This document shows, in pieces, positions 6,601 to 7,384 of a DNA stretch of 7,384 bases (its first letter is position 1; every line of letters starts with the position of its first letter). A program made the translations under genes and the position numbers. Origin of the DNA: an uncultured Bacillota bacterium (lineage in GTDB: Bacteria; Bacillota; Clostridia; Peptostreptococcales; Anaerovoracaceae); contig CAMNNV010000057.1 of the NCBI GenBank assembly GCA_946546075.1, positions 1-7,384 of the forward strand. Reading direction: 5' to 3'. The notes beneath the pieces are model-generated. The model was not told the DNA's origin. It saw only the letters and a program-made list of their open reading frames with translations, and made no database searches.

Positions 6601-7161
6601 TTCGATACAGAAGTTTACTCCAATACAGGCGGACAGGCATCGAAGGCTACGCCGACGGCAGCCATCGCGAAGTTCGCTGCAGCCGGTAAGAGGATCAAGA
6701 AGAAAGATCTGGGCCTGATGGCGATGTCTTACGGATACGTATACGTTGCACAGGTAGGTATGGGAGCTGATAAGAACCAGCTGATGAAGGCGATGCTGGA
6801 AGCAGAAGCATACGATGGACCATCCATCATCATCGCATACTCACCATGCATCAACCACGGCATCAGAAAGGGCATGGGCAAATCTCAGGCCAATATCAAG
6901 GATGCAGTTGATGCAGGCTACTGGCACCTGTACAGATATAACCCTGAACTCAAAGAACAGGGCCGCAATCCGTTCATCCTGGATTCCAAGGAGCCGAATA
7001 CAAGCTTCCGCGACTTCCTGAACGGTCAGATCAGATACACGTCACTGGCCAAGGAGTTCCCGGAGATCGCAGACAAGCTCTTTGCGATGACAGAAGAAGA
7101 CGCCAAAGAAAAATACAAGACATTCAGAGAACTGGCAGACAGATCGACTGCGCTTCTCTAA
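3616..7161 (+). CDS. nifJ: Pyruvate:ferredoxin (flavodoxin) oxidoreductase, full length
   Basis: This 1181-residue cytoplasmic enzyme oxidises pyruvate with CoA to acetyl-CoA and CO2 and passes two electrons to ferredoxin or flavodoxin. It is the single-chain, homodimeric form, which is usually about 1170-1200 residues. Domain I starts at MAQKRRMKTMDGNTAAAHV and has YPITPSS (30-36) with T33, E66 and R116 at the positions of the substrate and cofactor residues of the Desulfovibrio africanus enzyme (T31, E64, R114). A ferredoxin-like domain holds two 4Fe-4S sites: C691, C694, C697, C701 and C747, C750, C753, C757, each ending in CP. The third cluster, near thiamine diphosphate, is bound by C813, C816, C841 and C1078, close to the D. 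africanus numbering (C812, C815, C840, C1071). The thiamine diphosphate and Mg motif is GDGWAYD (969-975) with EVYSNTGGQ (999-1007). All key residues are present, with no frameshift. The ATG at 3616 is chosen over 3598 because the ribosome binding site lies between them. It is transcribed alone from its own promoter, and its codon use is that of a highly expressed gene. Confidence 0.98.
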   Translation: MAQKRRMKTMDGNTAAAHVSYAFTDVASIYPITPSSTMAEVVDEWAAYGRKNIFGQTVKIAEMQSEGGASGAVHGSLAAGALSTTYTASQGLLLMIPEMYKIAGELLPGVFHVAARTVSTHALCIFGDHSDVMATRQTGFAMLCSGSVQEVMDLGGIAHLAAIKGRVPFLHFFDGFRTSHEIQKIEVFSYEDYKNLVDWDAVQEFRDRALNPEHPVIRGTAQQPEIFFQARESANKYYDAIPEIVVEYMDKISKLTGRSYHPFDYVGAPDAENIIVAMGSICETIEETMNKMVAEGHRVGLIKVRLYRPFVKKYFLDVLPRTVERIAVLDRTKEPGSIGEPLYQDVKTALYGEKIEPEIYGGRYGLGSKDTTPGMIHSIYDNLYHHKPKNNFTVGIEDDVTGHSLPYTAGIAREPEGTIKCKFWGLGSDGTVGANKTAIKIIGDKTDMYAQGYFAYDSKKSGGLTVSHLRFGEHPIQSTYLINQADFVACHNQAYIRQYDMLKDVVKGGTFLLNTRYTDEELNDALPARMKRQLAKKNIKFYAIDATEIADSVGLGSRINMVMQAAFFKLTEVIPIDDAIKYLKEGIEKTYKKKGQNIVDMNNAAVDKGIESIREIPVPAEWADAQDPRKKYEELPEFIEEMLIPMNSQEGDDLPVSAFDDIEDGTFPAGTAAYEKRGTAVHLPEWQPENCIQCNQCSFVCPHAAIRPMLLNDEEKAEAPEGFVTIPAKGKGVTGLHYRMQLSAMDCLGCGNCADICPSKDKALVMKHFYEVEQEKYNWDYGIKISRKDEKVDIKTVKGSQFAKPYIEFSGACAGCGETPYIKLATQLFGDRMIIANATGCSSIWGASAPTMPYCKDENGRGPAWASSLFEDNAEYGYGMVLANKQMREKIEHNMKALLELDIDEDLKEAISEWIEYKNDSNETRAKSDRVVEVIESMSSSDEVIVSLCNRIIELKDYLVKKSIWALGGDGWAYDIGYGGLDHVLASGENINILVFDTEVYSNTGGQASKATPTAAIAKFAAAGKRIKKKDLGLMAMSYGYVYVAQVGMGADKNQLMKAMLEAEAYDGPSIIIAYSPCINHGIRKGMGKSQANIKDAVDAGYWHLYRYNPELKEQGRNPFILDSKEPNTSFRDFLNGQIRYTSLAKEFPEIADKLFAMTEEDAKEKYKTFRELADRSTALL

Positions 7162-7175
7162 AACGTCAAAAACTG

Positions 7176-7205
7176 CAGGCTGCTCTTTTAGGGCAGCCTG
7201 TTTTT
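7176..7205 (+). terminator. Intrinsic terminator after nifJ
   Basis: CAGGCTGC (7176-7183) pairs with GCAGCCTG (7193-7200), extended inward by a U-G and a C-G pair to a 5-base loop, and is followed by TTTTT (7201-7205). It lies 14 bases after the nifJ stop and just before the ribosome binding site of the next gene, so some read-through into that gene is possible. Confidence 0.9.
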
Positions 7206-7218
7206 AGAAAGAGGATCT

Positions 7219-7384
7219 ATGAAAAGCAACGAACATAAGCTCACGCAGGTGGGAAACAGAACATACATGATCAAAGGGGAGACGAATATCGGCATATACC
7301 TGAGGTCCGCCGATGAGGCCGTCATCATAGATACAAGCTATGACCACATGGGGAAGGTCATCGACGAGCTTCTCTCAGACATGG
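7219..7384 (+). CDS. Metallo-beta-lactamase-fold hydrolase, N-terminus only
   Basis: Fifty-five codons are visible before the window ends. The pattern is VGNRTYMIKG, then TNIGIYL, then AVIIDTSYD, the opening beta strands typical of metallo-beta-lactamase-fold proteins of the glyoxalase-II-like group. The HxHxDH zinc motif would lie beyond the edge and cannot be checked. The start at 7219 has AGAGG (7210-7214) four bases upstream. No separate promoter is visible between the nifJ terminator and this gene, so it may be expressed by read-through. Its substrate cannot be predicted. Confidence 0.75.
   Translation, partial: MKSNEHKLTQVGNRTYMIKGETNIGIYLRSADEAVIIDTSYDHMGKVIDELLSDM

Overview
The window reads as a chromosomal piece from an anaerobic, amino-acid-fermenting member of the Bacillota (class Clostridia). 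This is an inference from the gene content and signals: two small hotdog-fold CoA-ester ammonia lyases of the beta-alanyl-CoA / 3-aminobutyryl-CoA type, a full-length single-chain pyruvate:ferredoxin oxidoreductase, strong AAGGAGG ribosome binding sites, sigma-A-type TTGACA promoters and T-rich intrinsic terminators. No phage, transposon, CRISPR, tRNA or rRNA signal was seen.

Layout. Bases 1-71 may hold the last codons of an unrecognised upstream gene. At 89-514 is a first beta-alanyl-CoA ammonia lyase-like gene (acl copy 1), closed by a terminator at 538-566. The unrecognised gene 582-1196 encodes a soluble, highly charged protein with a lysine-rich linker; its ribosome binding site lies directly behind that terminator. 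A 191-base leader (1197-1387) carries AT-rich dyads, a near-consensus promoter (1264-1292) and repeated Shine-Dalgarno-like sequence. It precedes acl copy 2 (1388-1906), which ends at a very strong terminator (1933-1967). A convergent gene on the minus strand (3364-2024, TTG start) encodes a zinc-ribbon, single-pass membrane protein with its own terminator. A divergent 251-base intergenic region then carries one promoter for the membrane protein and one for nifJ. nifJ runs 3616-7161 (1181 residues) and is followed by a terminator. At 7219 the N-terminus of a metallo-beta-lactamase-fold protein begins and runs off the window. No stretch longer than 300 bases lacks a gene.

How the genes may work together. 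The Acl proteins would interconvert a beta-aminoacyl-CoA (beta-alanyl-CoA or 3-aminobutyryl-CoA) with its enoyl-CoA and ammonia. Pyruvate:ferredoxin oxidoreductase makes acetyl-CoA, CO2 and reduced ferredoxin. Both fit an amino-acid fermentation, but separate promoters and terminators show they are not one operon. The most unusual part is the duplicated acl pair flanking an unrecognised gene, with a long, repeat-bearing leader before the second copy. I did not find convincing evidence of an undescribed multi-gene system.
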